In this document: positions 12,285 through 22,024 of the stretch, piece after piece
How the letters are laid out: every line of letters begins with the position of its first letter
Numbering within the stretch: the stretch's first letter is position 1
Source of the DNA: Symbiodinium natans
Taxonomy: Eukaryota > Sar > Dinophyceae > Suessiales > Symbiodiniaceae
Length of the DNA stretch: 64,000 bases
Direction of reading: 5' to 3'
NCBI GenBank assembly: GCA_905221605.1
Contig: CAJNDS010002620.1
Span: 1 to 64,000 of the forward strand
Notes under the pieces: generated by a model
Told to the model about the DNA's origin: nothing
Seen by the model: the letters and a program-made list of their open reading frames with translations, nothing else
The model's database searches: none
Program-made: the position numbers and the translations under genes

Positions 12285-12340
12285 AAACCCTTAAACCCTT
12301 AAACCCTAAACCCTAAACCCTAAACCCTAAACCCTAATCA
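12285..12340 (-). repeat. CCCTAAA ITS
   Basis: Seven units of C-strand telomeric repeat between unique islands. Confidence 0.9.
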
Positions 12341-12701
12341 AAAGCTTCGTACCCGCTGCTTACAACATAGTCTCGGGGTTAGGGGGGTTGAAAACGCGTT
12401 TCGGGCTCGCCCACCCCGACATCGCTGCAGGTTGGCGTGAGGTGAGACCGACAAAGGCAAAAACAACGAGCATGTTGCTTGGCCTCTTCGGATTTTTCAC
12501 AAATGGATTTCTCCTGGCCTTGAGGGTTTAGGGCTAGGGGTCTGCGAGGAAGGGATCAGGGTATGTGCAGGGCTTAGGGTCTGACTCCAGGAGGGCCGTC
12601 GGGTCTTGAGAAAAATAGATCACGACTTCTGGACAAAGATTCACGGCTGAGTACCTTTCAGGTAAGCCAAAAGCACCCGCCATAGCCGCATGAGGCAATG
12701 A

Positions 12702-14439
12702 TCACATTCCGCGATGCCTCACTGAGCGCCGGGATACGTGAAACAGCCCCCATGAAATGGGAAAGCTCGTAGCAGCAAAGGTCAGGTTTACGGCAAGAGT
12801 GTCTGGCAAAGTGAGGTAGAGGCAGCGATACCAAACATGGTGTCCTAATGCCATCAGGCCAAGGCAGGTGAACGCCGGCACGCATGCGAGCCGCCGTTCC
12901 TGATGCAGGAGCCAGCGAAGGGTTGCTGCTGCAACGCAGTTGTGGGCTGGGAAAACCCACAAGGCTAGCGCAGCCACGTGAACCATGCTCAACGCGATGA
13001 AAGGATGGGCACCTCTGGAAATCGCCACATCCAGGCCCCCCCACCACATGTAGCAAGATTGCCCGAGAAGCCACCAAGGGCCAAATGGAAGGCCACCAAG
13101 CTGAGCCAGAAAGGCGCCAAGCACCTCGGTTCTCACAACCTGCTCAAATGTGCCCATGGAGCCAAACCACTCAGCAATGCAAGCCTCCAGGATCTTCTTG
13201 TCACACTTGCTGCTGTCGCCATTCCGGCAGTGGCCTTTGTCACAGCAGGAGCATGTCGTAGCCTCCCACGTGAAGCTCTTCAACTGCTCCTCTGCCGTCA
13301 TCATCTGTCTCCAGTACGAGTTGACAACAACGAGCCAACCGACATGCCAGGGTACAGCTGCGACGAACCTCAAGACAGTGAGGAGCCCACCTGCTGGACA
13401 GCAAATCTCAAGAAGATAGCCTAGGCCGCCCAGAAGAACCAGAAGTAGCTGAGCTGGTGCGAGAACAGAAGGCTTAATAATGAGCCCGGCTGCGCCGTTG
13501 TGACTCTTCAAGTATGCCGCAATCTCGAAGATACACCATGCCCGCGAAGGGAGTGTCTGATCCCACACGACGACCAGTGATTTGGATCTCTTCAGGTATG
13601 CCCCCAGGTTTAGGAGACCCTCTAACTTCAACTGGGCGTTCTCCTGATGAATACATACGCGATCCAGAAAGATTCGGTCATTGCTTCTCCAGAAGAGCAG
13701 CGCCAGTAGTATCGACGTTGCTCCGCCCAACAGGCCCAAGGGCTGTAGCGATACCTTGTCGATGCCAACACGCAAAGCGAAAACAAATTCTCCACTACCC
13801 CTCACCCCCCCTCCCCTCCAGCAAACCCTAGAAGCCCTATAAACCCTACAAACCCTTAAAATCCGATAAGCTCTAAATCCTATGAACCCTCTAAGCCCTA
13901 AACCGCCTAAACACCGTGCAACGCACACATTCAGGACCTCCTCCCCCCGTAATGTTTCCTAGATGCTGGCCAGTGAAGCCATCAGTTGGGTAGGATGGCT
14001 CCTTGTCCCAACCGGGCAAGAAGTCCAGAAAGGAGAGGGACGCCAGCATGATAGCCACTAGAGAGGCCACCACGAAGGCCGGCGTGCCGTTCTTGAAGAT
14101 GAGGCAGCAGATCTTCCATGTAGTCGACCCATGCCAGCTGTGACACCAGAACTCATCGATGGACTCGGCTACGCCACTCAGCTCATACAAGGGCTCCGCC
14201 TTCCACTTACTTCGCAGCACCGACCCGCGGCCTCCCAACACCGCGCCTGCCCGGGCTGCGCGGAGTGTGTGGGGCCCCATGGGCGCGAGGCTCGAAATGA
14301 AGGAGACGACCTTGCACTCAAGAGATATCTCAAGTGGCTGAAGGCCGTCTTTCTGTCCCAAGTCCTTGCAGTTGAGCTCATCTGGAACGTCTTCATCCCA
14401 CTCAGCAACGACTTGAGGGATCTCGGCATGGCCAGCCAT
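12702..14439 (-). CDS. HET/TIR-like multipass membrane protein, two exons
   Basis: Minus-strand gene. Exon 1 runs from an ATG at 14439 (or 14478) to about 13950. It has an acidic N-terminus, then an IDEFWCHSWHGSTTWK motif and one hydrophobic helix. Exon 2 runs from about 13770 to a stop at 12702. It has a helix, then FLDRVCIHQ, then VVVWDQTLPSRAWCIFEIAAYL, then several more membrane segments and a Cys-rich loop. The [FL]D.[VI]CI[HN]Q and W...R.WC.FE pair is the signature of a HET/TIR-like fold seen in many dinoflagellate membrane proteins. The role is unknown; signalling or self/non-self recognition would be inference. The intron (about 13770-13950) contains telomere-like repeats in the sense orientation. 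The exact splice sites were not fixed. Confidence 0.7.
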
Positions 14440-14504
14440 CGCGACCCCCCCCCCCACACCTTTATGAAAGTTCTGCAAGTTCTGCGACTCGAAGCTTCAG
14501 CACA

Positions 14505-14720
14505 TCCCCTAAACCCTAAACCCTAAACCCTAAACCCCCTAAACCCTAAACCCCCTAAACCCTAAAGTTGCCAAAAGAGGGTTCCAGGCCATGTCATGCC
14601 CCTTTATTCCATATTTTGAGCCTGCCTCTAGGCCACAGCTGCGTGTGGCGTGCAAGGGAATAGTTTGGGATTTAGGGTTTAGGGTTTAGGGTTTAGGGTT
14701 TAGGGTTTAGGGTTTAGGTT
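14505..14720. repeat. ITS pair, C-strand then G-strand
   Basis: CCCTAAA units at 14505-14565 and TTTAGGG units at 14668-14718, on either side of a 100-bp unique island just upstream of the 12.7-14.4 kb gene. Confidence 0.9.
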
Positions 14721-14723
14721 TGT

Positions 14724-14816
14724 GATGTTCCCCCTTATGCTAACAGTCCTTAATGGGGATTATGATAGGGGGTACTATTATCCTCACTAAGGACTGCTTG
14801 TATAACGGGCAACATC
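14724..14816. mobile_element. MITE family B, intact palindromic copy
   Basis: 93 bp from GATGTT to AACATC. The two halves are imperfect inverted repeats over almost their full length (GATGTTCCCCCTTATGC and its partner, then AGTCCTTA/TAAGGACT, then GGGGATTAT). It can fold into one long hairpin. No target duplication is obvious. Confidence 0.7.
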
Positions 14817-14929
14817 GCAAGCTTAGTAGGGTTTAGGGTTACGAGCTGACGCTTGGGAAAGAGAGAGGAGGGTTTAGGGTTTAGGGTTAGGGTTTAGGAT
14901 TTAGGATTTAGGGTTTAGGGTTTAGGGCG

Positions 14930-15260
14930 CCAGGATCCCCTTATACTAACAGTCCTCAACTAGGCTGCCCAGTAACCTAGGCTTAAAAAGGGTGCCCTTT
15001 TTTGCTTTAAGGGGTTTACAAGGGAACCTAAACCCCCCAAAAAGGGAATAAGGCTACTACTGGGCATCCTAGTCAATAGGGATTATCGTACCCCCCCCCC
15101 TCTGATTACAATCCCTATTCTACTAGCAGTCCTTCATACAGGGATTAGAGTACCCCCCCTATCATAATCACCATTCTACGAACAGTCCTTCAGAGGGATT
15201 ATATTGCCCCCTATCACAATCCCTATAAAGGGCTGTTAGTAAAAGTGGGAACATCCCAAG
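14930..15260. mobile_element. Cluster of MITE family B units with an insertion
   Basis: At least three partial B units in tandem or inverted order. Repeated signals are CTANCAGTCCTTCA, GGGATTATNNTACCCCCC and GAACATCCC at the right end. The first unit is interrupted at 14960-15072 by a family A element. Confidence 0.65.
14960..15072. mobile_element. MITE family A copy (A3) with 4-bp target duplication
   Basis: 113 bp, from CTAGGCTGCCCAGTA to TACTGGGCATCCTAG, a 15-bp inverted repeat with one mismatch. It is flanked by TCAA at 14956-14959 and TCAA at 15073-15076. It lies inside a family B unit, so it is younger than that unit. This copy defines the ends and the 4-bp duplication of family A. Confidence 0.85.
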
Positions 15261-15464
15261 ACACATCGATGTAGGCAGGCCCGAGCTTTCGCAACATGCG
15301 AGGGGGGCTCACACCGGGCTTATCCATCAGAGCTTACAAGCCCAGGAACCACATCATGGTACTATACTCCCCTTAGAACCTTAATAGAAAAATGTTTAAT
15401 ATCCTCTTGGGTTGTATATAAACTAAAAATAATTCCCAAGGGGGATATAGCATAAGGGGACCTT

Positions 15465-15530
15465 GGGATGTTCCCCCTTGTTGTAATATGATCCCTATGA
15501 AGGACTGCTAGTCTAAGGGGTACATCCCAA
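15465..15530. mobile_element. MITE family B, short copy
   Basis: GGGATGTTCCCCCTTG on the left and AAGGGGTACATCCC on the right, with AGGACTGCTAG inside, make a 64-bp palindromic derivative. Confidence 0.55.
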
Positions 15531-15627
15531 AAGTAACCCTTTGTAGGGTTGGCTGCTTTTTAGGGAACCTTGAACCAACCCAAAATGACAAAAAGGGCAC
15601 CCCCGGGCTTGCGAGAGGGTTTGGGGG

Positions 15628-15709
15628 GGTTTAGGGTTTAGGGTTTAGGGTTTAGGGTTTAGGGTTTAGGGTTTAGGGTTTAGGGTTTAGGGTTTAGGGT
15701 TTAGGGTCC
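15628..15709 (+). repeat. (TTTAGGG)n ITS
   Basis: Eleven to twelve near-perfect units. Confidence 0.95.
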
Positions 15710-16260
15710 TTTAACCTGGGGGAACTAAAGGTTAACCTTTTGGGATTAAAAGGGGTTTATATTACCCCAAAAGGTCAAAGGATACCTACTCTACTACTAG
15801 GGTTTAGGCTCCCAAATAGAAGAGAATCCCCTTGAAAAGGGTACCCCCCGTTTTCGGAAACCCCCGAAGGTTCTGAGGTCTCTGGGAAAATCTGAGCCCT
15901 CAACCTAGAGCAAGGTCGGAGGGAAAATGTCGGTGGCTGACGGTGCAATGACCCTAAACCCTAAACAATAAACCCTAAACCCCAAACCCGAAACCCTAAA
16001 CCCTAAACCCTTCAGATGCCTTCGGCCTTCGGCATGGACCAAAGCCACGGTTTAGGGTTTAAGGTTTGGGGTTTGGGGTTTAGGGTTTCGGGTTTTGGGT
16101 TTAGGGTTTCAGTCTCGGCTCTCCGGGTTTAAACTTCAACTACTACTGGGGTCCGTTTAGGGATACTAAACCAAGGGGTCTTAGGATGATCCTTTCCATC
16201 AAGCGTCCGGCAAGAGCCCGCTTTCGGGTTGAGACACGAGGAAGGGCGATCTCGCACACT

Positions 16261-16802
16261 CTAGTCCAGCGCCAGGCCATCAAACTCAGTGATGATGGAT
16301 ACATCATCTTCGTCAACCGTAAAATTCTTCAGGCGCTCTGCATAAGGATCCCAATCCTCCTCCTCTTCCTCCTCCTCCTCCTCTACGGCATCCGCCTCCT
16401 TTCGTTCATAAAGCGAACACAAGCCCAGAGCTGAGTCTATCCAGTCTTCCTGCTCTTCGAATTCGGTAAACTCAAGGCTGTTGCAGTAGTCGACCATGGC
16501 ACACCACTCGGCGCACATTTCCACAGAGGCCAGGAAGGTGACGCCATCATAGAACCTAGGCCCAAGAAGGACCTAGGAATAAGAAGGGTGCCCTTTTTTT
16601 GGCTTTAAGGGGCTTTTTTAAAGGAACCTAACCCTGCAAAAAGAGAAATAAGGGCCTACTCTTGGTCCTAGGAACTTGAATTCGTCTTCGTCCTCGGCTT
16701 CGGTGACATTCTCCAGCACCTCCAATCGCTGGAGGAGCGCTGCCACAGTGACGGCTTTGGATATGAACCTCGGCGGCTGCTGGGGCTCTTCCAGCAGGAC
16801 CC
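16261..16802 (-). CDS. Acidic protein, last two exons around an introner
   Basis: Exon n-1 is about 16802-16676; the last exon is 16555-16261 with a TAG stop. Splicing 16676|16555 uses a GT donor and an AG acceptor and joins ...EDEDEFK to FYDGVTFLASVEM... in frame. The joined product is about 140 residues. A helical stretch (AALLQRLEVLENV) comes first, then CAEWCAMVDYCNSLEF, a run of nine Glu, and an acidic tail ending EFDGLALD. I do not recognise the family. Earlier exons are not located: the sequence upstream is telomere-like. The frame restoration is the evidence that both halves are one gene. Confidence 0.65.
16556..16675 (-). mobile_element. Introner, family A: a transposon that is an intron
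   Basis: Element 16556-16671 has ends CTAGGCCCAAG and CTTGGTCCTAG in inverted order. It is flanked by GAAC (16552-16555) and GAAC (16672-16675), a 4-bp target duplication. On the minus strand one copy of the duplication reads GTTC and supplies the GT donor. The element end CCTAG supplies the acceptor. Removing exactly element plus one duplication copy (120 nt) restores the reading frame of the gene around it. Confidence 0.85.
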
Positions 16803-16851
16803 TTTGAGAGTTTAAGTTTGGGCTTCGGGTTTCGGGTTTCGGGTTTAGGGT

Positions 16852-16937
16852 ATGTGCTTCCTTATATTAACAGCCCTTAATTATTAGGGGTTATAGTACC
16901 CCGTACTACGGACCTGTTAGTACAAGGGGGAAAATCT
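16852..16937. mobile_element. MITE family B, diverged copy
   Basis: TTCCTTATATTAACAGCCCTTA on the left and GTTAGTACAAGGGGGAAAATC on the right, with GGGGTTATAGTACCCC inside. Same organisation as 14724-14816. Confidence 0.55.
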
Positions 16938-17540
16938 CAAGTTCAAACCTTCGACTTTCAGTACCTTTTGGGGCAGAACGGTACAACCAAAGCTAAGATG
17001 AAATCTGCATCTACACATGAAGCATCCCAGAAATACATTAAACAGCACGATAGACCTGTCAAAATTGCACGTCTTCACACCCCCTTGCACCAGTATTGAT
17101 TTTGGGTTTAGGGTTTAGGGTTTAGCGTTATGCCAAGTGTCAACAAAAACCAGTAACCCCGACGATGCATTAGACAAATGGCAGAAAAGCTCCGAAACGT
17201 GCAACAAACCCGCAAAAGGCCCTCCAAAAGGTACCCAGAAAACCTGCCATGTCTGGAAAAAGCAGGACAAGAAAACCGCCCAAACCCGGTCAGAACCTGC
17301 CCCCAGTCGGTCAAACTCTGGACACGAACCCTGTACAACTTCTGCAACCCTAAAATCTAAACCCTGAAACCTAAATCCTAAACCCTAAACCCTAGACCCT
17401 GAACCCTAAACCCTAAACCCTAAACCCTAAACCCTAAACACCATCACAGGAGCGTGGTTGACTTGAGGCATCCGTTCGGAGAGCCGACGGTGCATTTGAA
17501 CAGGGCATCCTCAAAGAAGCTGCCCTGCAACTTGACCTGG
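16938..17540. other. Unique and ITS-bearing stretch, no gene named
   Basis: Contains CCCTAAA units at 17365-17440 and G-strand units at 17102-17125 and 17540-17570. The island at 17130-17350 is open on both strands, with no recognisable motif. Confidence 0.4.
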
Positions 17541-17626
17541 CTTAGGGTTTAGGGTTTAGGGTTTAGGGTTGTCTCCGATTATTTTTTAGGTGTGTGGGTT
17601 GAGGGTTCACGTTCAGGTAGGTCTCT

Positions 17627-18245
17627 TTAGGGGTCAGGGCTTGTGGGTTGAGGGATTGATGGGGGCGCTAATGTGCTAGGGTCTCCTATTCCATACCCTG
17701 ACGCTTTTGGGGCCCTGTAGGGTTCATTCCCCACCTGGGCCGGGTACATCGAGTCCTTGAAAGCATGAACTTCCACCCCCGGCAAGGAATCCGCGATGTT
17801 CTGAGCCAACGGTTTCAGTCTCTCGTTCTGCGGCTGCTTGCCGGTAGAGCATGATTCGAGGAACACCGTGGACCTAGCCTCACCCTGCTCAATCAACAGT
17901 GGCCGCAAGGCATCTAACAGCTTGCTCGTCTCCGAAGTTTTCATGCCCACTTGCGCGCTGAGCAAGCGGTCAGAGCCCAAGACCAGCGTCGTAGGATTGC
18001 CATGGCCGGAGATGGTCACATGCTTGATGCCTTGCCCGAAGATATGATCAGACTTCAACGACTGCACGAACTCCGTTGCGGCCTTCACAGAGTCCACGCG
18101 CTTGAACACCACACTGTAGTGTGAGCTCATCTGCAGCAGACGATAGCACATGGTGCCGAAGCTCTGTGCACTTGGGCCACGATCCAGTCCTTTGAAGGCA
18201 CCATTGTGGTCAGCTTGATCACCTCTGCCAGTTCTTATCGGAGTT
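17627..18245 (-). CDS. Caspase-like (clan CD) cysteine-hydrolase domain exon
   Basis: Open on the minus strand from about 18245 to a stop at 17627, about 200 residues. After an SSHYSVVFKRVDSV strand comes KHVTISGHGN with a candidate catalytic His. Next is SETSKLLDALRPLL, then STVFLESCSTG with a candidate catalytic Cys. It ends in a loop that includes NIADSLPGVEVHAFKD and a Pro-rich tail. A GHG followed by a strand-end SCSTG is the His/Cys layout of clan CD folds, including bacterial secreted cysteine-protease domains. The substrate is unknown. The 5' edge meets CCCTAAA repeats (18250-18305), so earlier exons probably lie beyond an ITS-bearing intron. Confidence 0.6.
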
Positions 18246-18249
18246 CCTA

Positions 18250-18305
18250 AACCCTAAACCCTAAACCCTAAACCCTAATCCCTAAACCCTAAACCCTAAA
18301 CCCTC
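18250..18305 (-). repeat. CCCTAAA ITS
   Basis: Seven or eight units adjoining the caspase-like exon. Confidence 0.9.
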
Positions 18306-18654
18306 AAGGTTCCCGACATGATAGGGTGTAGGGTCTAAGGTCACAGGTTGCTAGAGAAGAATCTGAGAAAATGTTACCTTATAATGGCAAAAGGTATCTT
18401 ATAATCCCGAAGAGCGAGTAAGTCACTGGTGACCAGGTACAGCGACGTCAACTTCGAACTGGGATGTTGATAAGAAAGGCTGTTCACGGCCCCTCCTTGT
18501 GGATTGTATCCAAAACCTTACTGGTTCTGAATTTGGGGATGAGGAGGGAGTTAGGGTACCTTATGTCCCGCAATGGATGCCCTTTTAGAAGGGACTACAT
18601 ACGGGCACCGAATCTCCCCCTATAAACAGACCCTTTCAGGAATTAGGGTACCCT

Positions 18655-18725
18655 AAACCTTAAACCCTAAACCTTAAACCCTATACCCTCAACCCTTAAC
18701 CCTAAACCCCAAACCCTAAACCCCA
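18655..18725 (-). repeat. Degenerate CCCTAAA ITS
   Basis: About ten variant units following a self-complementary TTAGGGTACCCTAA. Confidence 0.8.
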
Positions 18726-18727
18726 AG

Positions 18728-18845
18728 TTCCCTACTCAGAACCAGCACGAAACGCGAGGCGAAGGCCGCCCTCTGCTGCTGCGTGCAGACGCCGCCCTTC
18801 TTGCCTTGCTGCATGAGCTTTGCCTCCTCGAGCCGGCTAGATGGG
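18728..18845 (-). CDS. Possible exon between two ITS
   Basis: Minus-strand open island with coding-like composition: SSRLEEAKLMQQGKKGG followed by QQQRAAFASRF. It is bracketed on both sides by telomeric repeats, like proven exons elsewhere in the window. No family recognised. Confidence 0.3.
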
Positions 18846-19154
18846 AAACCCAAGCCCGAAACCCGAAACACGAAACCCGAAACCCTAAACCCTAGCCCTA
18901 AACCCTAAACCCTGAGCCCTGAACCCTAAACCCTAGCCCTAAACCCTAAACCCCAAATGGGCGAAACGGGATCCCTAGCCAAGCCCAGATATTTCATAGG
19001 CTTGCGGATGCCATTTGGGGCATTGTCTTTTTGAAATCGGGAGCCACCCTCTGCGTCCCCAACTAGACCCGTGTTCATGGCTAGGCTCACAGGGTTTAGG
19101 GTTTAGGGTTTAGGGTTGAGGGTTTAGGGTTGAGGGATTAGGGTTTAGGGTTTA

Positions 19155-19225
19155 GATTTCCCTCGGAATAAAAGGGTGGACCTCAACCCTAAGAAGAGGG
19201 AATAAGGGCCTACTCTGGGTCCTAG
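19155..19225. mobile_element. MITE family A fragment
   Basis: Contains AAAAGGGTGGACC, AGAGGGAATAAGGGCCTACTC and ends GGTCCTAG, matching the right half of the 16556 element. Confidence 0.5.
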
Positions 19226-19650
19226 TTGGTGAGTGTATGTATGGTTCCTGAAATCAATGGGTGAGTGCGAATTATTGGTGTCCTTTTTAAGGTACCAGGA
19301 CTAAAAACCAGACTTCATATAACCTAAACCCATAAAGGTCCCTACTCCCTACAGTCCTTCATGTCCTTCCTGGCCAAGATGTCTCGCAGGTGCCTGCCAA
19401 AGAACTTGGCGCGAGTCTCTGATGAGGCCGATGAGAAGTACCTTCACGGCAGGTTCTGGGGCTTAAGGCCGTTCTCCGAAAACCCTAAGACCCTATACTT
19501 AAACCCTCAACACCCGAACGCTCTGGCCCTAAACCCTGAACCCTATAGCCCCAAGCCCTAAAGCCCTATGGCCCTAAACCCTAAACCCCTAAACCCCTAT
19601 AATCCTAAACCCTATAGCGCCATAAACCCTCAACCCTAAACCCCAAGCCC

Positions 19651-19975
19651 TAATGTTAACCTAGTATTACTAAAGCCCCTAACATTAAAGTACGCCAGGT
19701 GTCCCGGCCGCAATAATAAAGCCCTGGAAATAAAGTACGCCAATCGGGGCTATGATCCTCTCTGATTCTCTCTGATCCTTTCTGATCCTCTCTGATTCTC
19801 TCTGATCCTCTCTAATTCTCTCTAAGGAAAGGAATCCTGAGTGATTCTCTCTGATCCTCTCTAATTCTCTCTAAGGAAAGGAATCCTTATTCAAAGGGGC
19901 CTCGCTCTATTTGGGGGGGTTTGATTGAAGGGGGGGGGGGAGGGGGGGGGGTTTATTATTACTAGGTCAACATTA
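19651..19975. mobile_element. MITE family D, 325 bp with long TIRs
   Basis: Starts TAATGTTAACCTAGTATTAC and ends with the inverted partner, 28 bp with about five mismatches (TIRs 19651-19679 and 19948-19975). The inside has two copies of ATAAAGTACGCCA, a GATCCTCTCTGATTCTCT tandem array (19752-19885) and G runs. Telomeric repeats abut it on both sides. No coding capacity. Confidence 0.7.
19752..19885 (+). repeat. Short tandem array inside family D element
   Basis: Repeated CTCTCTGATTCTCTCTGATC, then two copies of a 40-bp unit containing AAGGAAAGGAATCC. Confidence 0.8.
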
Positions 19976-20320
19976 AACCCTAAACCCTAAAACCCTAAAC
20001 CCTAAACCCCAAAGCCCCACCTCCGCCAAGCTGGATGGAGGCTCCGCGGTAGGTCGTAGCGCTTGGGAAAGATGGAGCGGCCCATGGGCCGCACCGTGCT
20101 GTAGCGATACCTCTTGGGGTTTAAGGTTTAGGGTTTGGCGTTTAGGGTTTAGGGTTTAGGGTTTGGGGTTTAGGGTTTAGGGTTTGGGGTTTAGGGTTCA
20201 ACTTCCCTAAACTTTAGGGAAGTTGGCGGGAACTAGGACGTTAGGGTTCAGGGCTTAGAGTTTAGAGTTTAAAGAGGCTTTACACTTTTATCGCGTAGTT
20301 TAGGTATAGGGTTCTTAAGT

Positions 20321-20603
20321 GTGAGAGGTCAAGGCCCCCATCAGGATCACTAACCGCATCCCAGTTGACTGCATGAGACTGTTCAGAGGTACGTCGGAGG
20401 GCTCGCATGTACTTCCTATACTGCCAGCGGCTCATGTCCTGGACCATCGTTTGTTGCCACGGACGCTTCATTGCTGCCATGCCGGATTTTGGCTCTTCGG
20501 CCCCTTGCTCTTATAGGAACCTCGGGCCCTGTGTGGCAACCCGAAATGCATTCACACAACACGCACACATTCCGTGCTCTTCAAGTAAATGGTGCGCTCA
20601 ACA
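20321..20603 (-). pseudogene. Truncated duplicate of the 20.7-21.4 kb gene's 5' end
   Basis: Copies 21274-21535 with only about four single-base differences and one 20-bp insertion. It carries the upstream region and the first about 53 codons of the gene (MAAMKRPWQQTMVQ...GLDLS). After a breakpoint it diverges into 13 unrelated codons and a stop near 20280. The near identity points to a recent duplication. Whether the short product is made is unknown. Confidence 0.8.
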
Positions 20604-20665
20604 CCCCCCGCTTCGCGGATGTGGGTTGACCACAGGAGCGACGATCTCTGACGCACCTCTATGGC

Positions 20666-21433
20666 TTAGTCATTGGTGTCTGACATGAAACGCACATCAT
20701 CCAGTGCCTCGGCTTTTTCAACAAGGCGCAAGTCATGGTCAGACACGCCGTGACATATGAACTCTCCGGGAAATTGGACTTCGATCATCGGCATCTCGTC
20801 ATAGCGGTAGACAGCACGAACCCTGCCAAGGGTGCCCTGTCGGATAACCCGGTCGTCACTTGTCACGAAATCATCCGTCAGGCACACGAGGTCCTCGTAG
20901 TCGAAGTCAAACGGAAACGCAGAAACCGCATCATGCCTAGAACTTTCGCCCCCCGCATCCCCAATCTCGTCATCAGAGGACCCGATATAGAAATGGCGTA
21001 GCTCTCGGTCGGGAGATAACCAAAGCAAAAGCCTGCTTTCCAGATCATTGGCAGCCTCAAGCAAACCATCTGTCCAACCATCCAGTATCTGTCCCAGTCT
21101 GTCAACTTCCTGCGGTACATGAGCAAGCAAGGTGAAAACTTTGTCATTTGCCATCGCCCGCCCGTCCATGCCTTTCAACCTGCTAGTCTCATCCGTGATG
21201 GCCATAAGCCGCGACTCAAACATCATCTCCACATAACGAAGCTCAGCATTTGAGCTAACAAGGCTCTTAACCTGTGAGAGGTCAAGGCCCCCATCAGGAT
21301 CACTAACTGCATCCCAGTTGACTGCATGAGACTGTTCAGAGGTACGTCGGAGGGCTCGCATGTACTTCCTATACTGCCAGCGGCTCATGTCCTGGACCAT
21401 CGTTTGTTGCCACGGACGCTTCACTGCTGCCAT
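20666..21433 (-). CDS. 255-residue protein with C-terminal SH3-like barrel
   Basis: Uninterrupted minus-strand frame from ATG at 21433 to a stop at 20666. The N-terminus is basic (KRPWQQTMVQDMSRWQYRKYMR). A helical middle follows (residues about 52-140), then an acidic linker. The C-terminal about 70 residues read LVCLTDDFVTSDDRVIRQG, then GRVRAVYRYDEMPMIEVQF, then VSDHDLRLV. That is a five-strand SH3/KOW-like barrel pattern common in dinoflagellate proteins. No signal or membrane segment. Function unknown. This is the longest intact single-exon frame in the left half. Confidence 0.65.
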   Translation of the reverse strand: MAAVKRPWQQTMVQDMSRWQYRKYMRALRRTSEQSHAVNWDAVSDPDGGLDLSQVKSLVSSNAELRYVEMMFESRLMAITDETSRLKGMDGRAMANDKVFTLLAHVPQEVDRLGQILDGWTDGLLEAANDLESRLLLWLSPDRELRHFYIGSSDDEIGDAGGESSRHDAVSAFPFDFDYEDLVCLTDDFVTSDDRVIRQGTLGRVRAVYRYDEMPMIEVQFPGEFICHGVSDHDLRLVEKAEALDDVRFMSDTND

Positions 21434-21535
21434 GCCGGATTTTGGCTCTTCGGCCCCTTGCTCCTATAGGAACCTAAATGCATTCACACAACACGCACAC
21501 ATTCCGTGCTCTTCAAGTAAATGGTGCACTCAACA
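21274..21535 (-). repeat. Parent copy of the recent duplication
   Basis: Promoter-proximal and first-exon segment of the gene above, duplicated at 20321-20603. The two copies are in the same orientation, about 950 bp apart. Confidence 0.85.
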
Positions 21536-22024
21536 TTAAGGGAGGGGGGTTCATGGGGGTAAGTACCTGGGGAACCTTAATTAAGGAAGCTTAGCAGCCT
21601 TGCGGAAGAGTGGGGAGTATTAGGGAGACTGGGGTTACATACCCCCCTTGAACCCTCCTTGAGAACCGAAAAATTTAGGTTTTGATGCAGCGCTGCCTCC
21701 CCAGACGCTGCGCCCTTTCCAAGGCACGAAATGCTCGCACGAACGGGGCGCGAAAGACCGCGTTGCCACCGACATCTGCACCTGGGGACTCTCCAAAACC
21801 AGGGCACGCGAGTACTTCTTAGGGCGGAGGGCACCTTGCTGCAAGCGATCCCAAATGTTCAGGGCCGGATATTCTTGCAAGGGAAGCCCTATAAACCCTA
21901 TACCCCAAAGTCCTGAGCCCTAAGCCACTAAACTCTAAAAAACCCGAACCCTAAACCCCAAGCACCATATCCGAAACTCTTGTTCTATCACCCCCTTAAC
22001 AACCCCCGCCTTAACGAACTCCCT

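Noticed and set aside
20480-20505. Spliced-leader relic (ATTTTGGCTC)
   Set aside because: Only ten bases match the dinoflagellate spliced leader, it is antisense to the adjacent gene, and it lacks the CCGTAGCC part.
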